DNA of 64,000 nucleotides from Alicyclobacillaceae bacterium (GCA_029961045.1 JASBVN010000020.1:32575-96574), one strand, 5' to 3'; positions 30,981 to 41,717 are shown, counted from the stretch's first letter. Notes: generated by a model from the sequence alone, not told the origin. Numbers and translations: made by a program.

Positions 30981-31152
30981 ACGATGTCCACGGCAATACC
31001 GGCGGGTTCAACATCACCGCGGCTCTCTCTACCGGCTATGTCGCGGGCCTTTCGGCCGCGCGGTTCGTCACCCTTTCCCGGTCGGGCGCATAATCTGCAG
31101 ATGACTGGGCAAAGGCCCGGGTCGCGCGCAACACCGAGGGAGGTACGATGAC

Positions 31153-32994
31153 ATGTGCGGTATTGCCGGCTGGATTGACTGGAACGAGGATGTGACCCGT
31201 CAGCGCCCGGTCCTGCAAGCCATGGCGAACGCCCAATATTGGCGCGGCCCCGATGCGGAAGGCCTGTGGGTATCCCGCTGCGCGGGTTTGGCACACCGGC
31301 GGCTGTCGATCATCGACCCCGAAGGAGGCGCCCAGCCGATGGTGCGGCGCCGGGGGGATCGAACATGGGTAATCGTCTATAACGGCGAGCTGTACAACAT
31401 GCTGGATGTGCGGCGGGAATTGGAGGCCCTGGGCCACCGCTTCGCGACCCGCTGCGATACGGAAGTGGTGCTGGCGGCCTACACCGAATGGGGGCCTGCC
31501 TGCGTGGAACGGTTCAACGGCATTTACGCCCTGGGCATTTGGGACGAGGGAGAACGGCGACTCTTCCTCGCCAGGGACCGCCTGGGCGTCAAACCGCTGT
31601 TTTATGCCCCCCGGGGCGAGGCGTTGGTGTTTGCCTCGGAATTGAAAGGACTGCTCGCCCATCCCCTGGTGCAGCCCGAACTCGACGAAGAGGGATTGGC
31701 GGAAATTTTCGCCTTGGGCCCGGCCCGCACGCCCGGTTGCGGCGTGTTTCGCGACGTGTACGAAGTCAAGCCCGGTTGGTGGCTGCTTTTCGACCGCCGC
31801 GGCATCCGTCACCACCGGTACTGGACCCTGGAGAGCCGCCCCCACGAAGACGATCTCACCACCACCGCCGAGGTCGTGAGGGAACTACTGGGCGACGCCG
31901 TCGAGCGGCAGCTGATGTCCGACGTGCCGGTGTGCACCCTGTTGTCGGGAGGACTGGATTCCAGCACCATCACCGCTTTCGCCGCCCGGGCCCTCCGGCG
32001 GGCGGGAAGCGGGCCCCTGCGCACCTTCTCCATCGACTACACCGATAACCACGTCTATTTTCGCCCCAATGCCTTTCAGCCCGACGCCGACGCTCCCTGG
32101 GTGAAACGGGTGTCGGAGTATTTGGACACCGACCACCGGGTGGTGACCTTGGATCCTGCGGCGGTGTCCGGAGCCTTGGCCGAAGCGGTGCGGGCGCGGG
32201 ATCTGCCCGGGATGACGGATATCGATTCGTCCTTGTACCTGTTCTGCAAGGAGATCAAAAAAGAGGCCACGGTGGCCCTGTCCGGCGAGTGCGCCGACGA
32301 AGTGTTCGGCGGTTATCCGTGGTTCCACCGGAAAGACGCCCTGGAAGCGGACGTTTTTCCCTGGTCCCTGAAGATGCGGGAGCGCCTGTCCGTCCTGCAC
32401 CCCGACCTGGCGGCGCAGATCCGCCCGGAGGAGTACGTGCGCCGCCGCTATCGCGAGGCACTGGAAGCCGTGCCCCGTTTGCCCGGGGAGTCTCCCTCGG
32501 AGGCGCGCATCCGGGAGATGTTTTACCTCAATCTGTTTCATTGGATGCCCACCCTCCTCGACCGCAAGGACCGGATGAGCATGGCGGTGGGCCTCGAAGT
32601 GCGAGTGCCTTTCTGCGATCACCGCTTGGTGGAATACCTGTGGAACGTCCCCTGGTCGATGAAAACGGCGGGCGGCCGGGAGAAGGGACTGTTGCGCCTG
32701 GCCGCGCGAGGACTGCTGCCCGAGGACGTCCTCGAGCGAAAAAAGAGTCCCTTCCCGAAGACCCATCATCCGGAGTTTGTGCGGGCGTGCCAAGCGGCGC
32801 TTTACGAGATTCTTTCCGATCCCACCTCGCCTCTGTTGCCGCTGATCGACCGGGAATCGGTGCAAAAACGGCTGGAAGCGGCCGAAGAGCTCGACATCCC
32901 CTGGTTCGGGCAGTTAATGCGCCTGCCCCAGTTGTTTGCGTACCTCGTTCAGGTCGATCGGTGGCTCCGGGAATACCGGGTCCACATTCGATGA
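31153..32994 (+). CDS. asnB: Asparagine synthase (glutamine-hydrolysing)
   Basis: N-terminal MCGIAGWIDW (Ntn Cys), CTLLSGGLDSSTITAFAAR PP-loop. Confidence 0.94.
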   Translation: MCGIAGWIDWNEDVTRQRPVLQAMANAQYWRGPDAEGLWVSRCAGLAHRRLSIIDPEGGAQPMVRRRGDRTWVIVYNGELYNMLDVRRELEALGHRFATRCDTEVVLAAYTEWGPACVERFNGIYALGIWDEGERRLFLARDRLGVKPLFYAPRGEALVFASELKGLLAHPLVQPELDEEGLAEIFALGPARTPGCGVFRDVYEVKPGWWLLFDRRGIRHHRYWTLESRPHEDDLTTTAEVVRELLGDAVERQLMSDVPVCTLLSGGLDSSTITAFAARALRRAGSGPLRTFSIDYTDNHVYFRPNAFQPDADAPWVKRVSEYLDTDHRVVTLDPAAVSGALAEAVRARDLPGMTDIDSSLYLFCKEIKKEATVALSGECADEVFGGYPWFHRKDALEADVFPWSLKMRERLSVLHPDLAAQIRPEEYVRRRYREALEAVPRLPGESPSEARIREMFYLNLFHWMPTLLDRKDRMSMAVGLEVRVPFCDHRLVEYLWNVPWSMKTAGGREKGLLRLAARGLLPEDVLERKKSPFPKTHHPEFVRACQAALYEILSDPTSPLLPLIDRESVQKRLEAAEELDIPWFGQLMRLPQLFAYLVQVDRWLREYRVHIR

Positions 32995-33139
32995 CCGCGA
33001 CGACCGGCTGGCCGGCGGGGGAACGATCCTCCTATGCCGTGCAGATTTGTCCCCTTCCCGGTACACAACGGGCGCCAAATCGTCTACTATAGAAGAATCG
33101 ACGAGATCACGGTCATAGAAAGAAAGGGGAAGCACGACG

Positions 33140-34060
33140 TTGACCACGAGGAGTACACCCGCCGACCGCCGGCGGGCCGGACGCAGTCCATCGGAGGAAG
33201 CCTTGAGGGACCGGGCCAGGATTCTGCTGTCCTGTCCGGACCGACCGGGGGTCGTCGCGGCGGTTTCCCAGTTTTTGTACGGTCTGAATGCCAACATCGT
33301 GCAAATGGACCAGTATTCCACCGACCCGGACGGCGGGCGCCTGTTCATGCGCGTGGAATTTGACCTTCCCGGCCTCGCCGGCCGCGAGGCGGAGCTTCAG
33401 GACGGATTCTCCCGGGTGGCCGAGTCGCTCGACATGGACTGGGAAGTCCGCTATGCCCGGCACCGCAAGCGGGTCGCCGTGTTTGTTTCGAAAATGGAAC
33501 ACTGCCTGCTCGAGCTTCTCTGGCAGTGGGAGGCGGGGGACTTACAGGGGGATCCGGTGGTCGTGGTGAGCAATCACCCCGATCTGAGCGAGATCGCCGA
33601 AACCTTCGGCCTGCCTTTCTACCACATTCCGGTGACCAAAGAAACGAAGGCCGAGGCCGAACGGCGCCAGCTGGAAATTCTGAAGGAATACCGGGTCGAC
33701 CTGGTGGTGCTGGCCCGTTACATGCAAATCTTGTCGCCCCAGTTCGTGAGGGAATATCCAAACCGGATCATCAACATTCACCATTCTTTCCTGCCGGCTT
33801 TCGTGGGAGCCAATCCCTACGAGCGGGCGTACGAGCGGGGCGTGAAGCTGATCGGCGCCACCGCCCACTATGTCACCGACGATCTGGACGAAGGGCCGAT
33901 CATCGAACAGGATGTACAGCGGGTCAACCACCGGGACAGCGTCGAAGACCTCAAGCGAATCGGCCGTCACATCGAGCGGGTCGTCCTCGCCCGCGCCGTG
34001 GCCTGGCACCTGGAAGACCGCATTTTGACGTACAAGAACAAAACCGTGGTGTTCGTGTGA
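33140..34060 (+). CDS. purU: Formyltetrahydrofolate deformylase
   Basis: N-terminal ACT domain (ILLSCPDRPGVVAAVSQFL), catalytic INIHHSFLPAFVGANPYERAYERGVKLIGATAHYVTDDLDEGPIIEQD. Confidence 0.95.
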   Translation: MTTRSTPADRRRAGRSPSEEALRDRARILLSCPDRPGVVAAVSQFLYGLNANIVQMDQYSTDPDGGRLFMRVEFDLPGLAGREAELQDGFSRVAESLDMDWEVRYARHRKRVAVFVSKMEHCLLELLWQWEAGDLQGDPVVVVSNHPDLSEIAETFGLPFYHIPVTKETKAEAERRQLEILKEYRVDLVVLARYMQILSPQFVREYPNRIINIHHSFLPAFVGANPYERAYERGVKLIGATAHYVTDDLDEGPIIEQDVQRVNHRDSVEDLKRIGRHIERVVLARAVAWHLEDRILTYKNKTVVFV

Positions 34061-34092
34061 ATCCGCTCTTGCTCCCATCGTGAACGGGGCGT

Positions 34093-35625
34093 TCAGCGCA
34101 GGTCCTTGCTTTTGTCGACCGGATACTGGCCGTGATAGTCTCGGTATTCTACGTCGCTCATCATCCCCGCCGCGGCATGGTGCAGATCGTGGCAGTGGAA
34201 CATCCACACTCCCGGATTGTCGGCGACAAAGCCGATTTCGTAGGTTTCTCCGGGGCGGACCAACAAGGTGTCCTTTTCGAGGTCGGTGCCCTGAAGGGGA
34301 ACGCCGTTACGGCTCAGCACCCGGAACACGTGACCGTGCAAGTGCATCGGGTGGTCAGAAGTGCCGTCGTTGATCAGGGTCACCTTGACCCGCTCACCGG
34401 TCTTGACGGGAATCGGGTCGGTATTCGGCCAGGTCTTGCCGTTGATGGTATACACCTGCTCGCCGTTCACAAAGGTCGAATTGAGGTGCCAGACATACGA
34501 AGCGTCCCACGTCCCCGCGTCCTGAACCCCGGATCCTTTTGGATAGGTCGCCAGATCGAGAACCGGAACGGCCTTCCCGTCCGGCGCCGGCGAGCCGGAG
34601 GACCCGTCCCCGGTCACCCGCACCGGGATCACCACACTGCGGGACGCCGGGGTGCCGTCGTGTAGATCGATGGCGAAACTGTGAGATCCGGCCGTGAATA
34701 CGACGTCGTAGCGCTCCCCGGCTCCAATGGCCAAAACCCGATCCGTCACCTCGGGAGCCGGGTTCACCGGCCGTCCGTCGGTGGCCGTCACCCGGAACGG
34801 CTGTCCCTGAAGGTGAACCAAATGGGTCATATATCCGGCGTTGATGAAGCGCAAGCGAACGCGCTCTCCGGGGTTCACGTTCAGAGGCGCGATCTGGGAA
34901 CCGGACCGGCCGTTAACGGTATAGATGTTATACATTATCTTCATCATCTGGTCGTGGTCCATGGGCATGTTGTCGTGGCGCATGCCCCCGTGGTCCATGG
35001 GCATGTTGCCGTGGTCCATCGGCATACTTCCCGACATCCCCTGCCCTCCCGTCATCGCCGACCACTCATCGAGCAGGAGCGTGTACTCCCGGTCCACCTT
35101 CTCCGTTTCTTGTTTCGGCAGAACAATAAAGGCTCCGTAAAGCCCCCGATCGACCTGATTCGAACTGTCCACATGGGAGTGATACCAATAAGTTCCCGGC
35201 ACCTTGGCCACGAAATCGTAGGTGAAACTCTGCCCCGGAGCGATCGGATCTTGACTGATGCCGGGCACCCCGTCCATGGCCGCCGGAACCGGATAGCCGT
35301 GCCAGTGAATCGACACCGGTGCAGACAACCGGTTGACCAGTTTGACCCGGACATGATCCCCCTCGGTGACCTGGATGGCCGTCCCCGGAACCGATCCGCC
35401 GTAAGTCCACACCTCCGTCTTCACCCCCGGAGCAATTTCCCACTGCACCGCTTTGGCCGTAATCGTCCATTCTTTGAGAGGCCGGCCCTGTTCGTCGATC
35501 GACGTCCGTTCGACGACTGGTCCGGAATCGGTTGCCTGTCGCACCTGGTTGGCGTACCAGAGTCCTCCCCCTGCCGCGATCAACACCGCCAGGACGAGGA
35601 CCAGCAGCCCTTTCGGCTTCGTCAT
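34093..35625 (-). CDS. Multicopper oxidase with Met/His-rich insert
   Basis: Cu motifs HWHGYPV, YWYHSHVDSS, HPMHLHGHVFRVL, VWMFHCHDLHHAAAGMM; MPMDHGNMPMDHGGMRHDNMPMDHDQM insert. Confidence 0.93.
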   Translation of the reverse strand: MTKPKGLLVLVLAVLIAAGGGLWYANQVRQATDSGPVVERTSIDEQGRPLKEWTITAKAVQWEIAPGVKTEVWTYGGSVPGTAIQVTEGDHVRVKLVNRLSAPVSIHWHGYPVPAAMDGVPGISQDPIAPGQSFTYDFVAKVPGTYWYHSHVDSSNQVDRGLYGAFIVLPKQETEKVDREYTLLLDEWSAMTGGQGMSGSMPMDHGNMPMDHGGMRHDNMPMDHDQMMKIMYNIYTVNGRSGSQIAPLNVNPGERVRLRFINAGYMTHLVHLQGQPFRVTATDGRPVNPAPEVTDRVLAIGAGERYDVVFTAGSHSFAIDLHDGTPASRSVVIPVRVTGDGSSGSPAPDGKAVPVLDLATYPKGSGVQDAGTWDASYVWHLNSTFVNGEQVYTINGKTWPNTDPIPVKTGERVKVTLINDGTSDHPMHLHGHVFRVLSRNGVPLQGTDLEKDTLLVRPGETYEIGFVADNPGVWMFHCHDLHHAAAGMMSDVEYRDYHGQYPVDKSKDLR

Positions 35626-35707
35626 CTTCCATCCCTCCGCACCCCCGTTTCCGGGGATTTTCGAGCCCATCTTAGCGGAAGGATGTGAAGATCCGGTGAA
35701 GAGTCCT

Positions 35708-36799
35708 TCACAAGGCGGGAACGTGCACGAACACCGCCGTCCCCTTCCCAGGAGAACTCTCGATCTCTACCGTCCCCCCGTGGGCTTCGACGAGCCGTTT
35801 GACGATGGTCAGGCCGATGCCGGCCCCTCCCCCGCGACGGGACCGAGACTTGTCCACCCGGTAAAACCGTTCGAACACCTTCGGAATGTCCTCCTCGGGG
35901 ATGCCCTGTCCGCTGTCCCGAACGGTGATAGTCGCCCGTCCGTCCTGTACGGCGACCCCCACCGTCACCCGGCCGCCCCGGGGCGTAAATTTGAGGGCAT
36001 TGGCGAGAAGATTGGTCATCACCTGCATCATGCGCTCGCGGTCCACCATCGCCCACACCGGTCCGTTGCCCTCCAGGCTCAGATCCACCCCCTTTTGCAA
36101 AAATACCGCCCGGTGCACATCCACCGCCCTGGCCGCCAATTGCCGCAAATCGCTCTTTTCCGGGCGCAAGCGAAAGTCGGGCGCCTCCAGCCGGGTCAGT
36201 TCTTCCAAATCCGCCACCAAACCGGTCAACCGTTCGATTTCTTCATAACAACTTCTCAGGCGACCCGGCTCCGGTTCCCACACCCCATCGAGAAACGCCT
36301 CCACATGGCTTTTTACCGTGGCCAGGGGCGTGCGCAACTCGTGGGCGATGTCGGCCGTCATGGTCTTTCTCAGTTCTTCCTGTTCCCGCAGAGCCTCGGC
36401 CAAATGGTTCAGGGCCCGGCCCAGATCGGCCACCTCATCCCGTCCCCGGACCGGCGTGCGGACGTCCAGCCGGCCGGCAATCATCCGTTCCGCCGCTTCC
36501 TTCATCTCGATCAGCGGACCGGCAATCCGCCTGGCAACAAAAAAACTCACCGCCGCGGCCAGCACGACGGCCCCGATGGCCGACCATACCACCGACTGCT
36601 GGAGGGCCTGCTCCAGGTGAACATCCAGGACATGCTCCTGACGCCCTGCCGCGCCGGCCTGCCGCTGATACAGGGTAAAATGATAGTGCGTCTCCACGAG
36701 GATGATGAGACTGGTCGCCAAGGCGGTTCCCGCCGCCACGGCCAGAAAAAGCAGCGTCAAGCGCGCTCGAAGACCGCGAAACGGCCGCATGCTCGACAT
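35708..36799 (-). CDS. HAMP-containing sensor histidine kinase
   Basis: DIAHELRTPLATVKSHVEA H-box, HATPase RDSGQGIPEEDIPKVFERFYRVDKSRSRRGGGAGIGLTIVKRLVEAHGG. Confidence 0.93.
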   Translation of the reverse strand: MSSMRPFRGLRARLTLLFLAVAAGTALATSLIILVETHYHFTLYQRQAGAAGRQEHVLDVHLEQALQQSVVWSAIGAVVLAAAVSFFVARRIAGPLIEMKEAAERMIAGRLDVRTPVRGRDEVADLGRALNHLAEALREQEELRKTMTADIAHELRTPLATVKSHVEAFLDGVWEPEPGRLRSCYEEIERLTGLVADLEELTRLEAPDFRLRPEKSDLRQLAARAVDVHRAVFLQKGVDLSLEGNGPVWAMVDRERMMQVMTNLLANALKFTPRGGRVTVGVAVQDGRATITVRDSGQGIPEEDIPKVFERFYRVDKSRSRRGGGAGIGLTIVKRLVEAHGGTVEIESSPGKGTAVFVHVPAL

Positions 36800-36896
36800 C
36801 CTTTCCTCTTCCCATATGATATGATCATGGTACCGTGTGCCAATCGGTAGACCGCTCGGACGCCGACAGCGGAACGAAACCGGGGGAGATGCGGAC

Positions 36897-37604
36897 ATGC
36901 CGGAAAACACCATACCTTGTATTCTGGTCGTCGACGACGAAGAGAAAATCCGCGATGTCGCGGCGTCGTACTTACGGCGGGAGGGCTACCGGGTGTTGGA
37001 GGCGGAAACCGGGGAACAAACCCTGGGCCTTCTGCAGCGCGAACCGGTGGATCTGGTCATCTTGGATTTGATGTTGCCCGATCTGCCCGGAGAAGAAATC
37101 TGCCGGCGAATTCGCGCCCGTTCCGCCGTCCCGATCCTGATGCTCACCGCCAAGGCGGCGGAGGACGACCGAATCCGCGGCCTGTCCCTGGGAGCCGACG
37201 ACTACGTGATCAAGCCTTTCAGTCCGCGGGAATTGGTGGCCCGGGTCAAGGCCCTCCTGCGCCGGGCCTCGGCCGACGAACTGTTGGCCGAGCGGGTGGT
37301 GTTTCGCGACGGGCACCTCCTGATCGACGCGAGACAACGGGAGGTTTATCGGGACGGGCGATTGGTGCCCTTAACCCCCCATGAATACCGGTTGCTCCTC
37401 GTCCTCGCCCGCCACCCCAACCGGCCCTTCACCCGGGAGGAACTCATCGAGAAGATCAGGGGCTACGACTATGCGGGAGACGTGCGAACCGTCGACCAGC
37501 ACATCAAGAACTTGCGGCAAAAGATCGAGCCGGATCCCAAGAATCCCGCCTATATCGTCACTGTCTACGGCGTCGGATACAAATTTGCATCCGGCGACCG
37601 GTAA
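36897..37604 (+). CDS. OmpR-family response regulator
   Basis: ILVVDDEEKIRDV, DLVILDLMLPDLPGEEI, winged-helix LTPHEYRLLLVLARHPNRPFTREELIEKI. Confidence 0.94.
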   Translation: MPENTIPCILVVDDEEKIRDVAASYLRREGYRVLEAETGEQTLGLLQREPVDLVILDLMLPDLPGEEICRRIRARSAVPILMLTAKAAEDDRIRGLSLGADDYVIKPFSPRELVARVKALLRRASADELLAERVVFRDGHLLIDARQREVYRDGRLVPLTPHEYRLLLVLARHPNRPFTREELIEKIRGYDYAGDVRTVDQHIKNLRQKIEPDPKNPAYIVTVYGVGYKFASGDR

Positions 37605-37729
37605 AAAACCCGCCCGGTTTGCAGTTGAGCCTTCAGTCCTCAACGTCCCGGGCGGCTTGCCGGGTTGCCAAAACGGCGCGAAATTGGTTATGCTAGCGCC
37701 GACAACCCCTTCCCAAGGAGTTTTCAGCC

Positions 37730-38665
37730 ATGAGTCACGACCATCGCCATGGTGGAAGCGACCATCTACACCTCACCCAAGACAAGTTAAAGCAAGCCAT
37801 CGGGCTCGCCGGCCTCGTGCTGGCCGTCGAGGTCGCCGGCGGCATCTGGGCGAACAGTCTAGCCCTGCTCAGCGACGCCGGCCATATGCTCACCGACTTC
37901 TTTTCCCTCGTCATCGCTTGGCTGGCGATCCGCAAAGCTCAAAGCCCACCCACGGCTTCGATGACGTTCGGATATCACCGGGCGGCCATCCTGGCCGCAT
38001 TGTTCAACGCCATAACCCTCATTCTCGTGGCCGTGTGGATCGGCACCGAAGCCTATCGCCGGCTCCTGCATCCGGAACCGGTGAACAGCGCGGTGCTCCT
38101 CGCCACCGCCGCCGTCGGGGTCATTGTCAACCTGTACATCGGATGGAGCATGCGGGAAGCTGCGGACAATCTCAACATCCGCAGCGCCATGCTTCACGTG
38201 TTGGGCGATGCGGCGGCTTCGGGAGGAGTCATCGTCGCCGGTCTCGTCATGGCCTGGACCGGGTGGACCGCAGTCGATCCGATCATCAGCATCCTCATCG
38301 CCGTCGCCGTCGCCGTTAGCGCGTGGCGAGTGGTCAAGGAAGCCTGTTTGGTTCTCATGGAAGCCACTCCTTCCAACGTCGAATTCTCCAGGGTCGCCGA
38401 AACGATCCGTTCCGTGCCGGGCATTCACAGTCTGCACGATCTGCACATCTGGAGTTTATCCTCCAACCGCCATGCCATGAGCGTTCATCTGGTCGTCGAC
38501 GGCCATTTGACTGTGGCCCAAACCCAACAGATCATCCAAGAAGTGGAGCGAATAGCCGCCGACCGGTTCGGCATCGGACATACCACCGTCCAAATCGAAT
38601 GTCCCGAATCCCACCACGCGGAAGAGGACATGTTCGCCCTGGACCGCAATTGGAACCACCATTGA
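37730..38665 (+). CDS. Cation diffusion facilitator (CDF/CzcD-like) metal exporter
   Basis: His-rich N-terminus (MSHDHRHGGSDHLHL); ALLSDAGHMLTDFFSLVIAWLA. Confidence 0.93.
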   Translation: MSHDHRHGGSDHLHLTQDKLKQAIGLAGLVLAVEVAGGIWANSLALLSDAGHMLTDFFSLVIAWLAIRKAQSPPTASMTFGYHRAAILAALFNAITLILVAVWIGTEAYRRLLHPEPVNSAVLLATAAVGVIVNLYIGWSMREAADNLNIRSAMLHVLGDAAASGGVIVAGLVMAWTGWTAVDPIISILIAVAVAVSAWRVVKEACLVLMEATPSNVEFSRVAETIRSVPGIHSLHDLHIWSLSSNRHAMSVHLVVDGHLTVAQTQQIIQEVERIAADRFGIGHTTVQIECPESHHAEEDMFALDRNWNHH

Positions 38666-38693
38666 CCCCGGGGCTTCGGCGGGCGGCTTCCGG

Positions 38694-39290
38694 TTAGGCT
38701 CCCCCCAGCGATCCGGCTCCGGATGCGGATTGCGCGTATCCGTCGATCAACAGATCGAGTTTGCCCGTCTCCGGGTGAATCACCAGTCCGTGGACCGGAA
38801 CATCCGGGGGCATGAGCGGATGATGCCGAATCACCCCGACGCTATGAGCCACCGCGTCTTCCACCCGGTCAAATCCGGTCAACCATCCGGACAGATCGAT
38901 CCCGGCGCGCCCCAGGGTCTCCATCCGGTCCCGGGGCACTCCCCGCTCCTCCGCCTTCCGCAGAACCGAGGAACTGTTTAAACCCATCATCCCGCAATCG
39001 TGATGCCCGACGACGCACACCTCCCGCACCCCCAGTTCGTATACCGCCACCAGGATGCTTCGCATGATGCTGCCGAAAGGATGAGAAATCACCGCTCCGG
39101 CGGTTTTCACAAACTTGGCGTCTCCGTTCCGGAGGTTCATCGCCCGGGGCAACAGTTCCACCAGGCGGGTGTCCATACAGGTGATCACGATCACCTTTTT
39201 GTTCGGATATTTGGTGGTGCGGAAAGTTTCATACTCCCGATCCCGCACAAATCGTTCATTATGAGCCAAAATCTCCTCCAAAACCGACAT
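38694..39290 (-). CDS. Beta-class carbonic anhydrase
   Basis: VIVITCMDTRLVELLPRA, EVCVVGHHDCGMMGL. Confidence 0.9.
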   Translation of the reverse strand: MSVLEEILAHNERFVRDREYETFRTTKYPNKKVIVITCMDTRLVELLPRAMNLRNGDAKFVKTAGAVISHPFGSIMRSILVAVYELGVREVCVVGHHDCGMMGLNSSSVLRKAEERGVPRDRMETLGRAGIDLSGWLTGFDRVEDAVAHSVGVIRHHPLMPPDVPVHGLVIHPETGKLDLLIDGYAQSASGAGSLGGA

Positions 39291-39332
39291 GTTTTCTCCT
39301 CCTCTCAAAAAAGAAGGCCGTCCGTCGGGACT

Positions 39333-39737
39333 TTACGACACCTCCCCCCGGTCCATTTTTTCATTCAACGATTGGTATAAGCGCTCTACCAGATCCTGTA
39401 ATTCGTTCCGGACGGCTTCTAGATCCCGGATTTGCGCTTCGATTTCGGCGATTTTTTCTTTCCCGCGCCGAACCACCTCCCGAAGCTGGTGAACCTCCGT
39501 GGGGTCCGTATCGTACAAATCGAGCATTTCGCGAATTTCATCGAGGCTGAACCCGAGGCGCCGACCCCGGAGAATCAGTTTGAGCCGCACCCGGTCCCGT
39601 TCGCTGTACATCCGGCGGCTCCCAAACCGTTCCGGATGCAGGAGGCCCACTTCCTCGTAATACCGGATCGTTCGGGAGGTGGTATCAAACATCTGCGCCA
39701 GTTCGGAAATGGTATACCTCCGTCTCGTCTTCTTCAC
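39333..39737 (-). CDS. MerR family transcriptional regulator
   Basis: YTISELAQMFDTTSRTIRYYEEVGLLHPERFGSRRMYSERDRVRLKLIL. Confidence 0.92.
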   Translation of the reverse strand: MKKTRRRYTISELAQMFDTTSRTIRYYEEVGLLHPERFGSRRMYSERDRVRLKLILRGRRLGFSLDEIREMLDLYDTDPTEVHQLREVVRRGKEKIAEIEAQIRDLEAVRNELQDLVERLYQSLNEKMDRGEVS

Positions 39738-39962
39738 CTTCTTCTCAGTTCGTTTTTTGTCATATCTTCATCATACCGCATTTTCTCTCACCGGACTAAG
39801 CGGATCGCAGCGTGGCCTCCGGGAAAACCGGGGTTTGCGGCGGGCTTCCGGTCGTGGCCGGGGGGGCGTGGTCAGAGGAGGGCCGTTTTTGATATTCTCG
39901 AAGGCGGACGCCCGCGCGGTAAATCCGCCCGGATATAAGACGGGAGGAGGAAAAACGAGACC

Positions 39963-41717
39963 ATGACGCCGGATGATCCGTCTCCCCTACTCGTTTTCGA
40001 CTTCTCAAACGCGGCGGGCCTCCCCGTTCGCCTGGTGTTCGCCAATCCCGTGCAAGTGGTGACCGCCTTTCGTTCGGACGACGTACGGTTCGCCCTCGCC
40101 GAGGTGGAACGCGGGGTAGAAAAGGGGCTCTTTGCGGGGGGATACATCGCCTACGAAGCGGCCCCGGCCTTCGACCCCAGCCTGTCGGTAAAATCCGGCA
40201 ATCGACTGCCTCTGTTGTGGTTTGGGCTGTTCCGGGAGCCGGCAAAGGGCGGTCTTCCCGAGACCGAAGGCCATTTCAGCCTGTCCGGCTGGAAGGCCGA
40301 AGTGGATGAATCCCGGTACCGCCGGGACATTGAAACGATTCGGGCCGCCATCGCCCGGGGAGAAACGTATCAGGTGAACTACACCATCCGCTTGTTCGGC
40401 CGCGTAGAGGGCGACGATTGGGCTTTGTATCAATCCTTGGTCCGCACCCACCGGCCGCCGTATGCCGCCTATTTGCGGTTGGGACGCCATCGCATTTTGT
40501 CGGCCTCGCCGGAACTTTTCTTTCGCATGGAAGGCGATTCGATCACAGTCCGGCCCATGAAAGGAACCGCTCCGCGAGGCCGGTGGGTGGAGGAGGACGA
40601 CCGGCTTCGCTCTCATCTCCGTCAATCCGACAAGAACCGGGCTGAAAACGTGATGATTGTCGATCTGCTCCGCAACGATCTCGGAAAAATCGCCCAAACC
40701 GGATCGGTGCGCGTCCGCAGCCTATTCGACGTGGAATCTTATCCGACCGTCTTCCAAATGACCTCGACCCTCGAGGCAAAGCTGCGTCCCGATCTCTCGG
40801 TGAGCGACGTCCTGGACGCCCTTTTTCCTTCCGGCTCGGTCACCGGGGCCCCCAAAGTCCGCACTATGAAATGGATCGCCGAGTTGGAAGATTCGCCTCG
40901 GGAAGTGTATTGCGGCACCATCGGCCTGATCGCCCCCGGCCGGCGGGCGGTATTCAACGTGGCCATTCGCACCCTCATCCTGGATCACCTCACAAAAGAG
41001 GCGGTATACGGAACGGGCGCGGGCATCACGTGGGATTCCACCGCCGAAGGCGAATTCCGGGAAACCTTGGAGAAAGCCCGCATCGTCACCGAACCGTTCC
41101 CGGATTTCAAGTTGTTGGAAACCATCAGGCTGGACGCCGGCGGTTACGTTCTACTCGACCGGCACCTGCAACGGCTGATGGAGTCGGCCCGCTATTTCGG
41201 CTTTCCCCTGGATGCGGAGAAGGTCCAAAACACCCTGGAGGAACACGCCCGGCGATATCCGGGCCAGCGGCGGCGCGTGCGCCTCACCGCGGCTCAGGAC
41301 GGCGAAATCCGGGTGGACAGCGCGCCGTTGACCGACGCACCGGACGGCCCGGTGCCCGTGGCCTTGGCCGACCGTCCGGTCTCTTCCTCCGATCGCTTTC
41401 TCTATCACAAGACCACCCGGCGGGATCCGCACGATGCGGCACGGGCCCGACGTCCGGACGTGTTCGATGTGTTGCTGTGGAACGAACGGGAAGAGGCGAC
41501 CGAATTCACCATCGGCAACCTCGTGGCGGAAATCGACGGAGAAAAGAAAACACCCCCCCTGGAGTGCGGGCTCCTGGCGGGAACGTTTCGCAATCACCTC
41601 TTGGAGCAAGGCGTAATCGCCGAAGGAAGGATCACCCTCCGCGATTTGCGGAAGGCTTCCCGGCTCTGGTTGATCAACAGCGTTCGGGGGTGGGTGCCGG
41701 TCCGGCTCGTGGACTGA
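39963..41717 (+). CDS. pabB: Aminodeoxychorismate synthase component I fused to aminotransferase class IV (PabB-PabC)
   Basis: Chorismate-binding domain (IDPGSVTGAPK-like FPSGSVTGAPKVRTMKWI) plus class IV aminotransferase C-terminus (WNEREEATEFTIGNLV). Confidence 0.92.
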   Translation: MTPDDPSPLLVFDFSNAAGLPVRLVFANPVQVVTAFRSDDVRFALAEVERGVEKGLFAGGYIAYEAAPAFDPSLSVKSGNRLPLLWFGLFREPAKGGLPETEGHFSLSGWKAEVDESRYRRDIETIRAAIARGETYQVNYTIRLFGRVEGDDWALYQSLVRTHRPPYAAYLRLGRHRILSASPELFFRMEGDSITVRPMKGTAPRGRWVEEDDRLRSHLRQSDKNRAENVMIVDLLRNDLGKIAQTGSVRVRSLFDVESYPTVFQMTSTLEAKLRPDLSVSDVLDALFPSGSVTGAPKVRTMKWIAELEDSPREVYCGTIGLIAPGRRAVFNVAIRTLILDHLTKEAVYGTGAGITWDSTAEGEFRETLEKARIVTEPFPDFKLLETIRLDAGGYVLLDRHLQRLMESARYFGFPLDAEKVQNTLEEHARRYPGQRRRVRLTAAQDGEIRVDSAPLTDAPDGPVPVALADRPVSSSDRFLYHKTTRRDPHDAARARRPDVFDVLLWNEREEATEFTIGNLVAEIDGEKKTPPLECGLLAGTFRNHLLEQGVIAEGRITLRDLRKASRLWLINSVRGWVPVRLVD

